From: Planctomycetaceae bacterium
Lineage (GTDB): Bacteria > Planctomycetota > Planctomycetia > Pirellulales > UBA1268
Assembly: GCA_947449135.1 (NCBI GenBank)
Contig: CANFQO010000011.1
Span: 1-63,462 of the forward strand
Direction: 5' to 3'
Length of the DNA stretch: 63,462 bases
In this document: one piece after another, positions 15,450 to 23,064 of the stretch
Layout: each line of letters begins with the position of its first letter
How positions within the stretch are numbered: position 1 is the first letter of the stretch
Position numbers and translations under genes: made by a program
The notes under the pieces: generated by a model
Told to the model about the DNA's origin: nothing
Seen by the model: the letters and a program-made list of their open reading frames with translations, nothing else
Database searches by the model: none

Positions 15450-16014
15450 CCCTCGCCCGGTGGCTGATCACCGCCTTCACGGCCGGCGAGAGTTCTCCAA
15501 AGGTGCGCTGGTATTCCGGCACGATGAAGAGCGGGTCGTAGCCGAAGCCGCCGGCCCCCACCAGACGGTCGGCGATCACGCCGCAGCAGACTCCACTCGA
15601 CACGGCCACGATGCGACCGGTGGGATCTGAGAGCGCGGCGTGACAGGCATAGTGTGCCGCCCGCGCCGCCGCCGGCTGGGACGCGAGCCGCTCCAGGAGC
15701 AGTGAATTGTTTCGCGCATCGGTGGCACCGGGGGCCGAGAACCTTGCCGAATAGATGCCAGGGGCACCCCTCAGAGCGTCCACCACCAGGCCGCTGTCTT
15801 CGGCCAGCACCCAGCGGCTCAGGGCCGTGGCCTGCTGCGACGCCTTCAGTGCCGCATTCTCGGCGAAGGAACTGCCTGTCTCCTCGACATCGATTGCACC
15901 CACCAGACCGGCGAGCGAGCAGCAGGTGATGCCCTGCGGCTCGAGCAGTTCAGCCAACTCGCGGAGTTTTCCGGCATTGGTGGTGCCGAGCACGAGCGAC
16001 ATTGCGGCATTCAT
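15382..16014 (-). CDS. rdgB: RdgB/HAM1 non-canonical purine NTP pyrophosphatase
   Basis: 210 residues. The family's N-terminal motif LVLGTTNAGKLRELAELL, the central ALKASQQATALSRWVLAEDSGLVVDALRG (with the catalytic SGLVVDAL), SARFSAPGATDARNN, and the closing GGFGYDPLFIVPEYQRTFGELSPAVK are all present. The enzyme hydrolyses ITP, dITP and XTP to monophosphates and so keeps them out of DNA and RNA. The ATG at 16012-16014 is preferred; another in-frame ATG at 16000-16002 is possible. Its 3' end overlaps the convergent glycosyltransferase gene by 68 bases; it follows the next gene upstream by 37 nt. Confidence 0.92.
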   Translation of the reverse strand: MNAAMSLVLGTTNAGKLRELAELLEPQGITCCSLAGLVGAIDVEETGSSFAENAALKASQQATALSRWVLAEDSGLVVDALRGAPGIYSARFSAPGATDARNNSLLLERLASQPAAARAAHYACHAALSDPTGRIVAVSSGVCCGVIADRLVGAGGFGYDPLFIVPEYQRTFGELSPAVKAVISHRARAMRAILPAIGLWLLPRGQPAGD

Positions 16015-16051
16015 GGACCAGTGTGACACCGGGGGTGGATGAGGGCTGCAT

Positions 16052-17134
16052 TCAACGCTGGCCGGTCGGCACGCGAGGGACATCGATCGGCTTGGGCTGC
16101 ACGTCGAGCAGGACGCCGTCGATGCTGCGGGGCATGATCTGTCCCATTGCCAGCTTCGCCGGGTCAGGACCGAGTTCCTTCACGATGCGAATGATCTCGG
16201 GATGCGTGGCCAATTTGCCGTCTGCTTGTTGCAACGCCAATTGATCGATGCTGCCGACGCAGACCATGCTCGACTCGCGGTCATGAAATTCCCACGCCTG
16301 CCAACCGCTGCGGCGGAGCGTTTCAGTGAGCCGGTGGGCCTTCTCTGCCGCTTCCACCAGCCGCCCCTGAAACTCCACATCCTTGCCACCATCCTCGATC
16401 GCCTTCTGGTCGAAGGTCCCGGCGCCTGTGAAGGTCGCCACACGCACGCTGTATCGACCTGGGCAGTCGAGCAGGCTGTTGGTGACATCTGAATTCATGT
16501 CGAGCACGAACTTGTCCACCTGCTGTCTGGTGAAGAAGTCCTCGGGCAACAGCGGATTGGGGATCACGAATGCCAAGTGCATCGGTCCCTTGACGGCATT
16601 TTTGTCGAGGCCCATCATCCGCCGGAAGTCAGAGAACGATTGGCTTTTTCCGCTGCCGTCGGCGAGCGCCTCGGGCTGAAGGTTTTTGATTTTGGCGAGC
16701 ATCTTTTGGCCGCGAGGATCGTCGAACGAGGCAAAATCGCCCACCAGCACAGCGACCTCGACGACTTGCTCCGACTTGGCAAACCGCATCTTCTTCGGCG
16801 AGCCATCGGGATTCAGGCCCAACCCCCGCTGGTTACCCGTGAAGTCAAACGATTTCTCGTGCGTGTAGGCTTTGAGCTTGTGGCTTCCACGAAGTTCCTG
16901 CACCAGCCGACGGGCGTCATCGCGGGCTCCCTCACCACGAAAGGTCGTCGCCAACACCAGCCATGGACCGTCGCTCTCAGCCAGTGGGAACATCGCCTTG
17001 GGGTCGACTGACTCCTGCGAAAACCAGGCTGTGGGGAGCCAGCCCGTCTGTGCCTTGGCGTCGGCAGAGAACGAGACGAGGCTGACGGTCAGCAGCACAA
17101 CGAGAATCCGGAGGGACGACGCACGAACGCTCAC
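16052..17134 (-). CDS. secreted hypothetical protein
   Basis: 360 residues. MSVRASSLRILVVLLTVSLVSFSADAKA is a signal peptide. The mature part is an alpha/beta mix with no membrane segments; features are WLVLATTFRGEGARDDARRLVQELR near residue 58, VAVLVGDFASFDDPRGQKMLAKIK near 127, SVRVATFTGAGTF near 228 and AHRLTETLRRSGWQAWEFHDRESS near 270. The pattern of a helix followed by WQAW..D resembles SPOR-like folds, but I cannot assign a family. It precedes rdgB on the same strand by 37 nt. Confidence 0.7.
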   Translation of the reverse strand: MSVRASSLRILVVLLTVSLVSFSADAKAQTGWLPTAWFSQESVDPKAMFPLAESDGPWLVLATTFRGEGARDDARRLVQELRGSHKLKAYTHEKSFDFTGNQRGLGLNPDGSPKKMRFAKSEQVVEVAVLVGDFASFDDPRGQKMLAKIKNLQPEALADGSGKSQSFSDFRRMMGLDKNAVKGPMHLAFVIPNPLLPEDFFTRQQVDKFVLDMNSDVTNSLLDCPGRYSVRVATFTGAGTFDQKAIEDGGKDVEFQGRLVEAAEKAHRLTETLRRSGWQAWEFHDRESSMVCVGSIDQLALQQADGKLATHPEIIRIVKELGPDPAKLAMGQIMPRSIDGVLLDVQPKPIDVPRVPTGQR

Positions 17135-17323
17135 GCTGCGGGCTCCTGATACGGCTCGGGGGTTTCTTGTTGGCGTGGAGGGGCTTTGGGGATGCGGGAC
17201 AATAGCGGCAGTCCGCCGCCGGCACCAGAGCGTTTACCCACTGGAAAGACCGGGAAGATGGGCGGCTGGTAGATTGGGATAGGTCGGTTTCGAGATTGCT
17301 GTCGACAGGATTCTGGCGGAAGG

Positions 17324-17806
17324 ATGGATGTCGTGGTGCGAAAGATGTCATGTCTGCGGTCGGCTGTAGCTGCCACCATGGTGGCGGTGTGGCTGACCGC
17401 GTTGATCCTGCCACCCGTACTCCTGTTGAGGACTCGCGCGAACTGGCTTGCGCAACTCGATCACCCCGAGGCCCAATCGAATTGGGACACTTTTCGAAGC
17501 GACATGCGGCAGCAGTCGGGCCGCGATGGGCCGGTGCAGAGGAAAGTACCGAAGAGCGTCGAACCACCCGCACGCGTCTGGCTCCGGGACTATTTCCGGC
17601 TGGCAGTAGTGGCGTGGGTGCTGTTCGTGGGCGTGCTGGGCGGATTCTTCTGCCTACTCGTGGTAGGAGTGCTCCGCGGTGCAACTACCGAACTCAGCGT
17701 CAGACCAACGGGAGCATCGCCGTCTTCGGCTTCACTTTCCGAGGATCAAACCCGCCGTCATGACGACGACAACAAACAGCACGAGCGTGATGCCGAGAAC
17801 ACCTAG
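17324..17806 (+). CDS. small membrane protein, hypothetical
   Basis: 160 residues with two membrane segments, AVAATMVAVWLTALILPPVLLL near the start and VVAWVLFVGVLGGFFCLLVVGVL near residue 100, and a charged tail ending HDDDNKQHERDAENT. The loop between the helices is basic. No family is recognised. A longer frame runs on the other strand, but the hydrophobic segments here argue for this one. The end overlaps the small minus-strand membrane ORF at 17732-17875. Confidence 0.55.
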   Translation: MDVVVRKMSCLRSAVAATMVAVWLTALILPPVLLLRTRANWLAQLDHPEAQSNWDTFRSDMRQQSGRDGPVQRKVPKSVEPPARVWLRDYFRLAVVAWVLFVGVLGGFFCLLVVGVLRGATTELSVRPTGASPSSASLSEDQTRRHDDDNKQHERDAENT

Positions 17807-17875
17807 TAAAGAAAACACGGTGGCGACCTGCTGAGGAATGATTGCCCGCGGATGCCGCGCCGCGACACCGGTCAT
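17732..17875 (-). CDS. small single-pass membrane protein, hypothetical
   Basis: 47 residues from the ATG at 17873-17875: a basic lead MTGVAARHPRAIIPQQVA and one membrane segment, VFSLLGVLGITLVLFVVVVM, that ends near the C-terminus. Such small membrane proteins are common and seldom characterised. It overlaps the plus-strand gene at 17324-17806 by 75 bases, so at least one of the two start or end choices may be wrong. An 18-bp inverted repeat lies just upstream of its start. Confidence 0.45.
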   Translation of the reverse strand: MTGVAARHPRAIIPQQVATVFSLLGVLGITLVLFVVVVMTAGLILGK

Positions 17876-17890
17876 GGGATCGTAAACAGC

Positions 17891-17930
17891 ACCGCCTGTG
17901 CGAACAAGGCGGCTTGTTTGCACAGGCGGT
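17891..17930. repeat. 18-bp inverted repeat with 4-nt loop
   Basis: Arms 17891-17908 and 17913-17930 are complementary with one G/A mismatch; the loop is GCGG. In RNA this would form a very stable hairpin. No T-run follows on either strand, so it is not a normal intrinsic terminator. It lies 15 bases before the start of the small membrane ORF and between two minus-strand genes. Confidence 0.8.
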
Positions 17931-18049
17931 ATGACTGACGGGCGGCCCGCGCCCCTGACATGTCGGGCCCCTCGTCGAGTTCGCTCCTTTTTCCACCCAC
18001 GTTTTCCACCCAAGGCAAGGGTGTCGAACGGGTCATCCCCGCAGGCGGG

Positions 18050-18673
18050 TCAGTCGCGAAGCGGCCTGCGAAAGACCTCCTCGGCGACGGTTTGCCGTGC
18101 CGTTCGGCCGATGTCGTCGAGCGTCCGTCGCTGCCCAATGGTGTGCCAGGGCGTCACGTCTGCCAACTCTGGCATCAGTTCCAGAATCTGTTCGATCAGC
18201 ATCGATACCATGCGGGCTGTGGTGGTGTCCAAAGAGCGTTCGCGAATCGCCGCGGCCGTCTTCATCAGCTTCACCATGCGGGACCGCTCCAGCACTGGCC
18301 CAGAGAGCTGCCCCTCACCTTCGACGAGCAGTTCTGCAACCGGCACCTCCAACACCTCCTGCCACTGCAGCAGATCGGAGACTCGCAGATCACAGTCGGG
18401 CTGCTCCTGCCGACGCACCGCTGACAGCGGTGCGCCCAGCCGACGCGAGACGTTGCGGAGCGTCACGCCCTGAAGTCTCCGCACCTCGGCGATGCGATGC
18501 AGTTGCCGCTGCTGACGCTGGGGAGTCCGCAGGCTTGCGTCACCTCCGTCCTCCGCAGCCCGCAACGCGTCGGAGTGCTCGACATCGGCGACCGCCAGCG
18601 GGTCATCGAGCATGTCGTCCCCGTCGTCGTCGTGTTCATTCCGGCATCCGTTCCGGCAGTCAACTGTGGCCAT
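18050..18673 (-). CDS. helix-turn-helix (XRE-like) regulator, hypothetical
   Basis: 207 residues from the ATG at 18671-18673 (an in-frame ATG 18 bases earlier is possible). An acidic N-terminal part (NEHDDDGDDMLDDPLAVADVEH) is followed by LHRIAEVRRLQGVTLRNVSRRLGAPLSAVRR, which reads as an XRE-like helix-turn-helix, and then ILELMPELADVTPWHTIGQRR near the end. It is probably a DNA-binding regulator. The target is unknown; the YgfZ-Nudix fusion gene starts about 200 bases away on the other strand. Confidence 0.6.
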   Translation of the reverse strand: MATVDCRNGCRNEHDDDGDDMLDDPLAVADVEHSDALRAAEDGGDASLRTPQRQQRQLHRIAEVRRLQGVTLRNVSRRLGAPLSAVRRQEQPDCDLRVSDLLQWQEVLEVPVAELLVEGEGQLSGPVLERSRMVKLMKTAAAIRERSLDTTTARMVSMLIEQILELMPELADVTPWHTIGQRRTLDDIGRTARQTVAEEVFRRPLRD

Positions 18674-18871
18674 GGTTCTATCCCTCTGCACATGAGCGGG
18701 GAGCCGCGAGAGGCCCCCGATATCCGACCTTCGACCGCCATGTTTGTCGTGGCATTGCGGTGAGTTCTCTTACGCAGCGTCTCGGCAGAGCGTTCGCGCC
18801 GTGAGGGAAAATTTCTTGGTACTCTGCTGCCAGACGCCGCAGACGCACCGCCCCACAGCGAGCCACACGCC

Positions 18872-20458
18872 ATGAATTCGCAGGAAAAGCCCGAATACCG
18901 CGAACAATCCTCATCCGTTCACCCGGCTCCCCCGCCGCAGCCAGTCGGCTATGACGACCTGCGGCGGACGCTGGCCTGGGGGGACGCTGGCCGCCGGACG
19001 GTGTTGACGGCCCGTGGGCCCGATGCCGTGAAGTTCGTCGAGAATTTCACGACGGCCGCCGTCTCCCCGCTGGTGTCGTCTACGGGTACCGAGGGCTTCT
19101 TTGCCGACTCTCGGGGCTGGGTGCTTGCGCTGGCGAACATTCTTCGCACTGAGGACGGCATTTGGATCGATGCTCCGGCGGGGCTGGCCACCAATCTGTG
19201 GGAGCACCTGGAGCGGTATCACATCCGCGAACGATTCGAGTTGACGGACGAGTCGGGAACAACTGAGCACCTGATCCTCGCTGGTCCGCAGGCCGATGCC
19301 TGGCTGACAGCGCGGTGTAATGTGCCGCCGCCCGTGGAACTGCTGCACCATGTCCGCGGCCTCCTTGGCGAGGTGCCCGTCGCGATTGTCCGCGTTGACT
19401 GGTACGGACCAACGGGATTTCTCATCCAGACCGCGACATCCCACTACCAGCAACTGGTCGACTGGATGGATACTCAGTGCATTCCCCGGGCGTCTGCTGC
19501 CGCGTGGGAGGCAGCCCGCATCGAGGCAGGCATGCCCGCACCGGCCGATATTCCCGAGAAGACGCTGCCGCAGGAACTGGGCCGAGACCGTCGGGCGATC
19601 TCGTTCACCAAGGGCTGCTACCTTGGCCAGGAGACCGTGGCGAGAATTGACGCCCTGGGACATGTCAACCGCCGGTTCGTGGCGGTCGCGATCGATGGTG
19701 GCTCCCACCATGCCGAAGGCGCGATGGTCCGGGCGGGAGACGAAATCGTCGGTCGGCTGACGTCCGTCTGCCCCTCGCCTGCTGTCGGTGGCAGCCTCGG
19801 GCTTGGGCTCCTCCAGGCGAAAGCCCTCGATGCCGGTCGGTCTTTGGATGTGGACGGCGATGCTGCCCGTGTGGTGGCGCTGCCGCTGCCAGTGACCGCC
19901 ACCCGCCCAGCTGCCAACGGTGAACCGCCGGACGATGCGTCACTCGATGAGGGAGAACTGCTGCTCGAAGCCAAACGGTTCCGAGTCGTGAGAGTGGCGG
20001 AAGCGTGCGCGGATGGCAGCCACCGCCACCGCGAGGTCGTCAGGCATCCCGGCAGCGTGGTGATCGTGCCGCTGGTGTCGCCGCATGAGGTCTGTCTCGT
20101 GGAGGTGGTCCGCGTGGCCGTCGGCCGGACGCTCCTGGAACTCCCCGCCGGCACGCTCGACCGGGTCGAGTCCCTGGAAGAAGCGGCGCGGCGGGAGTTA
20201 GCCGAGGAAACGGGCTACCGTGCCGGCCGGATCATGCCGGCCGGTGTGATGTGGATGTCGCCGGGCATCCTTCGGGAGCGGATGCATCTCTTCGTGGCCG
20301 AGGACCTGATCGCAGGGCCGCAGGCGCTCGAACCCGGGGAGCAGATCCGCACCCGCGTGGTCGCGTGGGATGAGGCCATCGCGATGTGCCTCGACGGCCG
20401 GATCGACGATGCCAAGACGATCGCCGGCCTGCTGCTGACCGACGCCCGCCGCCGCTAG
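18872..20458 (+). CDS. YgfZ (folate-binding Fe-S repair) fused to a Nudix hydrolase
   Basis: 528 residues. Residues about 30-330 are a YgfZ/GcvT-type folate-binding protein with the diagnostic K-G-C-Y-x-G-Q-E motif at 247-254 (KGCYLGQE); YgfZ helps assemble or repair iron-sulfur clusters. Residues about 360-528 are a Nudix domain of the ADP-ribose pyrophosphatase type, with RHPGSVVIVPLV and a complete Nudix box at 427-449 (G, five residues, E, seven residues, REL-EE-GY). No stop or frameshift separates the two parts, so this is a real fusion. The ends of this gene and the convergent UPF0104 gene overlap by 4 bases. Confidence 0.9.
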   Translation: MNSQEKPEYREQSSSVHPAPPPQPVGYDDLRRTLAWGDAGRRTVLTARGPDAVKFVENFTTAAVSPLVSSTGTEGFFADSRGWVLALANILRTEDGIWIDAPAGLATNLWEHLERYHIRERFELTDESGTTEHLILAGPQADAWLTARCNVPPPVELLHHVRGLLGEVPVAIVRVDWYGPTGFLIQTATSHYQQLVDWMDTQCIPRASAAAWEAARIEAGMPAPADIPEKTLPQELGRDRRAISFTKGCYLGQETVARIDALGHVNRRFVAVAIDGGSHHAEGAMVRAGDEIVGRLTSVCPSPAVGGSLGLGLLQAKALDAGRSLDVDGDAARVVALPLPVTATRPAANGEPPDDASLDEGELLLEAKRFRVVRVAEACADGSHRHREVVRHPGSVVIVPLVSPHEVCLVEVVRVAVGRTLLELPAGTLDRVESLEEAARRELAEETGYRAGRIMPAGVMWMSPGILRERMHLFVAEDLIAGPQALEPGEQIRTRVVAWDEAIAMCLDGRIDDAKTIAGLLLTDARRR

Positions 20459-21459
20459 ACAGGCGGCACAGGACGAATGGCTGCCGCTGGCGTGGCCGAT
20501 GGTTTGCGGTCGAGCATGAAGAGGACCGCGCCGATCAGTCCGATCATGATGCTGCCCGCCAGCCAAAGCAGCCCGATGGCGACCGCCTGCTCCGGCAGAA
20601 CACCATAGGGTGCGAGCAGGAATTCGAGGCCCTGCTCACGGATTCCGAAACCAAGCATGCTGATTGGCAGCGTCATGGCAAGCGTTACCAGCGGCACCAC
20701 GGCAAACCACACGGCCATCGGCAATACCACGCCCAGGGCCCGGGCGATGAGAGCTATGGCGACCGAACCGCCCATCTGAACGAGCAGGCTCCAGCCGATG
20801 GCCTGCGTCATGAGGCTTGGCCGCATCTTGTAGGGGAGCAACTGGGCGATGAACTGCCGCGCCGCGTGATGTTCGGGCAGAATCGCCAGCACGCGGTCGA
20901 GCGATCCGACACTCAGCCAGAAGATCGTGATCGCGGCTGCCAGCAGTGACGCTCCCACGGCAAGCGTGGCGGACACCCCCAAGGAGAGTTCCTTCGACAG
21001 CAGGGCGGTGCCTGCCAGCACGCCGAGCGCCGCCAATCCGGTGAGCCGGTCGGCAAGAACTGTGCAGCCGGCCAGCAACCGGCCCGGTGTCGAGTCGGCG
21101 AGTCGATATGCCTTGACCACGTCACCGCCGATCGACGAAGGCAGGCAGAGGTTGAAGAACTGCCCCTCGAAAAAACGCCAGACGAATGTTGTTACGGGAA
21201 AGGGAAAGCCGATCGGGCGGGCGAGAGCAGCCCAGCGGATGGCAGCAATCCCCTGCACGAGGAAACTGACCGCGAGTCCCGCGCACCACCAGCGCCAGTC
21301 GCACTGCTCCAAAATCGACAAGAGCTTGCGCCACTCGATTCCCCTCAGGACGATCGTCAACAGGGCCACGGTGGCCGCCAGACGCAGTGTCAGCGTGACC
21401 CAGCCCGGCAACCGCCGGGAGGAACGGGAGACCGTCGGATCGCTGGGTGCGTGCTTCAT
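20455..21459 (-). CDS. UPF0104/AglD-like multi-pass membrane protein (LPG synthase membrane domain)
   Basis: 334 residues from the ATG at 21457-21459. About eight membrane segments are visible, and the order and motifs fit the lysylphosphatidylglycerol-synthase membrane domain / UPF0104 family: GIEWRKLLSILEQCDWRWW, FFEGQFFNLCLPSSIGGDVVKAYRL (the family's signature) and GFGIREQGLEFLL. Members act as flippases or transfer factors in envelope lipid or glycan synthesis. The longer frame adds a Met-Phe-rich lead without support. Convergent with the YgfZ-Nudix gene. Confidence 0.88.
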   Translation of the reverse strand: MKHAPSDPTVSRSSRRLPGWVTLTLRLAATVALLTIVLRGIEWRKLLSILEQCDWRWWCAGLAVSFLVQGIAAIRWAALARPIGFPFPVTTFVWRFFEGQFFNLCLPSSIGGDVVKAYRLADSTPGRLLAGCTVLADRLTGLAALGVLAGTALLSKELSLGVSATLAVGASLLAAAITIFWLSVGSLDRVLAILPEHHAARQFIAQLLPYKMRPSLMTQAIGWSLLVQMGGSVAIALIARALGVVLPMAVWFAVVPLVTLAMTLPISMLGFGIREQGLEFLLAPYGVLPEQAVAIGLLWLAGSIMIGLIGAVLFMLDRKPSATPAAAIRPVPPV

Positions 21460-21769
21460 AGGAAACGAACGGGGAGTCGAGCTGAAAAACAAGGGAACGC
21501 CGGCCGATGGCAGCCGATCTCTAGGGAAGAATCATGGCATCCCGGTTCGTCGGTGTCACCGGCAAAGAAGTGCCGCTAAATCCGTGTCACAACCTGCCTG
21601 CCGCTCTGTAGGGTGGTAATCGCCGCGGCCGCAGATCCCATTCTGGGGCAGTTTCTCAGTGCTCCCGGTCGATACAATGAACATGCGACAGAGGCGATCT
21701 CGCCACCTATTCGCGGTACCATACCGAACGGGATCCCCCGTGACTCCCCGGAGAGTGTAGGCCACACCC
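21460..21769. other. gene-free divergent intergenic region
   Basis: 310 bases between the divergent UPF0104 and exosortase genes. It must hold both promoters. GATACAATG at about 21672-21680 has a plausible -10 (TACAAT) for the exosortase gene, with only a poor -35 about 16 bases upstream. Nothing else is evident. Confidence 0.4.
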
Positions 21770-22939
21770 ATGCCGGTTCCTGTCCTGCCTGCGAAGCAAC
21801 CGCGAGCACCGCTGCCACCTACGGTGGCGGCGGACGCCGGACGGACTTTCCCTGACGATTGCTCCCTTGGAGAGTCGATCAGACTGCGCTGGACCGCCCT
21901 CGTGGAGGATCTGCGCCTGCCGGAACAGAGGCAGACCCTGATGCTGGTAGCAGCACTCGCGGTGATGCTGATGTTCAGCTACTGGCCGGGCCTCATTCGC
22001 GCGAAGGAATCGTGGAACAACCCGCAGTATTCCCACGGCTGGCTTGTGCCGCTGTTTTCATTGGTCATGCTGTTCTGGTGGCGGCAGCCGACTAGGCCCG
22101 TGAGTTTCTCGGCACGGATCGTGGGCCTGAGCTTGCTGGTTGCAAGCCTCGCCATGAGGCTCTTCGTCGCTCGTTACCGCATCATCACCGTCGACATGTA
22201 TACGTTCGTGCCGGCATTGGCGGGCGCGGTGCTGCTGGGCGGGGGCTGGAGCATGTTCCGCTGGGCGTGGGCGCCGGTCGCCTTCCTGATCTTCATGTAT
22301 CCGTTGCCCGACGAGGCGACACGCTATCTGCTGGGGCCGTTGCAGACGTTGGCAACGATGGTCAGCACCTATGCGATTCAGACCCTGGGCGTGGACGCCA
22401 TTCGTGAGGGAAACCAGATCGTTGTCGGCGAGAGGCATCTCGGTGTTGTCGATGCTTGCAGCGGCCTACGAATGCTCACGATTTTCATCGCCCTTTCCGT
22501 GGCCATTGTCATGCTTGGAGAATTGACGTGGTATGAGAATCTGGTGATTCTGGGCAGTGCCATTCCCATTGCCCTGGCGGTGAACGCGATCCGGATCACG
22601 TTGACGAGCGTGATGTATACGATCGATCCGGATCTTGCCGAGAAAATCTTCCACGACTGGGCCGGCTACTTCATGATGCCTCTGGCCTTGGGAATGCTGT
22701 ATCTCGTTCAGAAAGTGCTGACAAGCCTGTTCGTTCCTGAAGAAACGGCAGTGGCGACCGTGGCCCCGATAACGGGACTGAAGGTGCCCGGGCTGAGGCC
22801 GGCGGGGGTGATTCCGAGGGGGCCGAGTGCCGCCGGGAACCGCCACGTTCCTGGGGTAGGTTTGGCTGAGGCGATGCCCCTACCGGGACAGATTCCTCCG
22901 GCTGGACGGACCATCCCGGCGACAGAACGGGGCCAGTAG
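21770..22939 (+). CDS. exosortase (EpsH/XrtA-like cysteine transpeptidase)
   Basis: 389 residues with about eight membrane segments. The exosortase catalytic triad is complete: C230 in VDACSGLRML, R275 in VNAIRIT and H295 in FHDWAGYF. Exosortases cut and transfer proteins with a PEP-CTERM-type C-terminal signal at the outer face of the inner membrane and are usually encoded next to polysaccharide genes. The Pro/Gly/Ala-rich tail of about 80 residues after the last helix is not part of the usual domain. It starts the polysaccharide locus: kinase, EpsI, gmd and fcl follow on the same strand. Confidence 0.92.
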   Translation: MPVPVLPAKQPRAPLPPTVAADAGRTFPDDCSLGESIRLRWTALVEDLRLPEQRQTLMLVAALAVMLMFSYWPGLIRAKESWNNPQYSHGWLVPLFSLVMLFWWRQPTRPVSFSARIVGLSLLVASLAMRLFVARYRIITVDMYTFVPALAGAVLLGGGWSMFRWAWAPVAFLIFMYPLPDEATRYLLGPLQTLATMVSTYAIQTLGVDAIREGNQIVVGERHLGVVDACSGLRMLTIFIALSVAIVMLGELTWYENLVILGSAIPIALAVNAIRITLTSVMYTIDPDLAEKIFHDWAGYFMMPLALGMLYLVQKVLTSLFVPEETAVATVAPITGLKVPGLRPAGVIPRGPSAAGNRHVPGVGLAEAMPLPGQIPPAGRTIPATERGQ

Positions 22940-23064
22940 GGGTAATAAGGGTAGAATCAGAGCATCGAGACGTCAGTGGTGCCGCGACGCATGCCATCTG
23001 TCTTCGGCAACGGTGTCTGTGGGGTGTCCCCGCCAGGACGGCCCAACAAGGATGTATTGACCCG

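Noticed and set aside
16977-17684. 235-residue minus-strand frame
   Set aside because: Arg/Pro/Ser-rich without a start signal, and it overlaps the better supported genes at 16052-17134 and 17324-17806.
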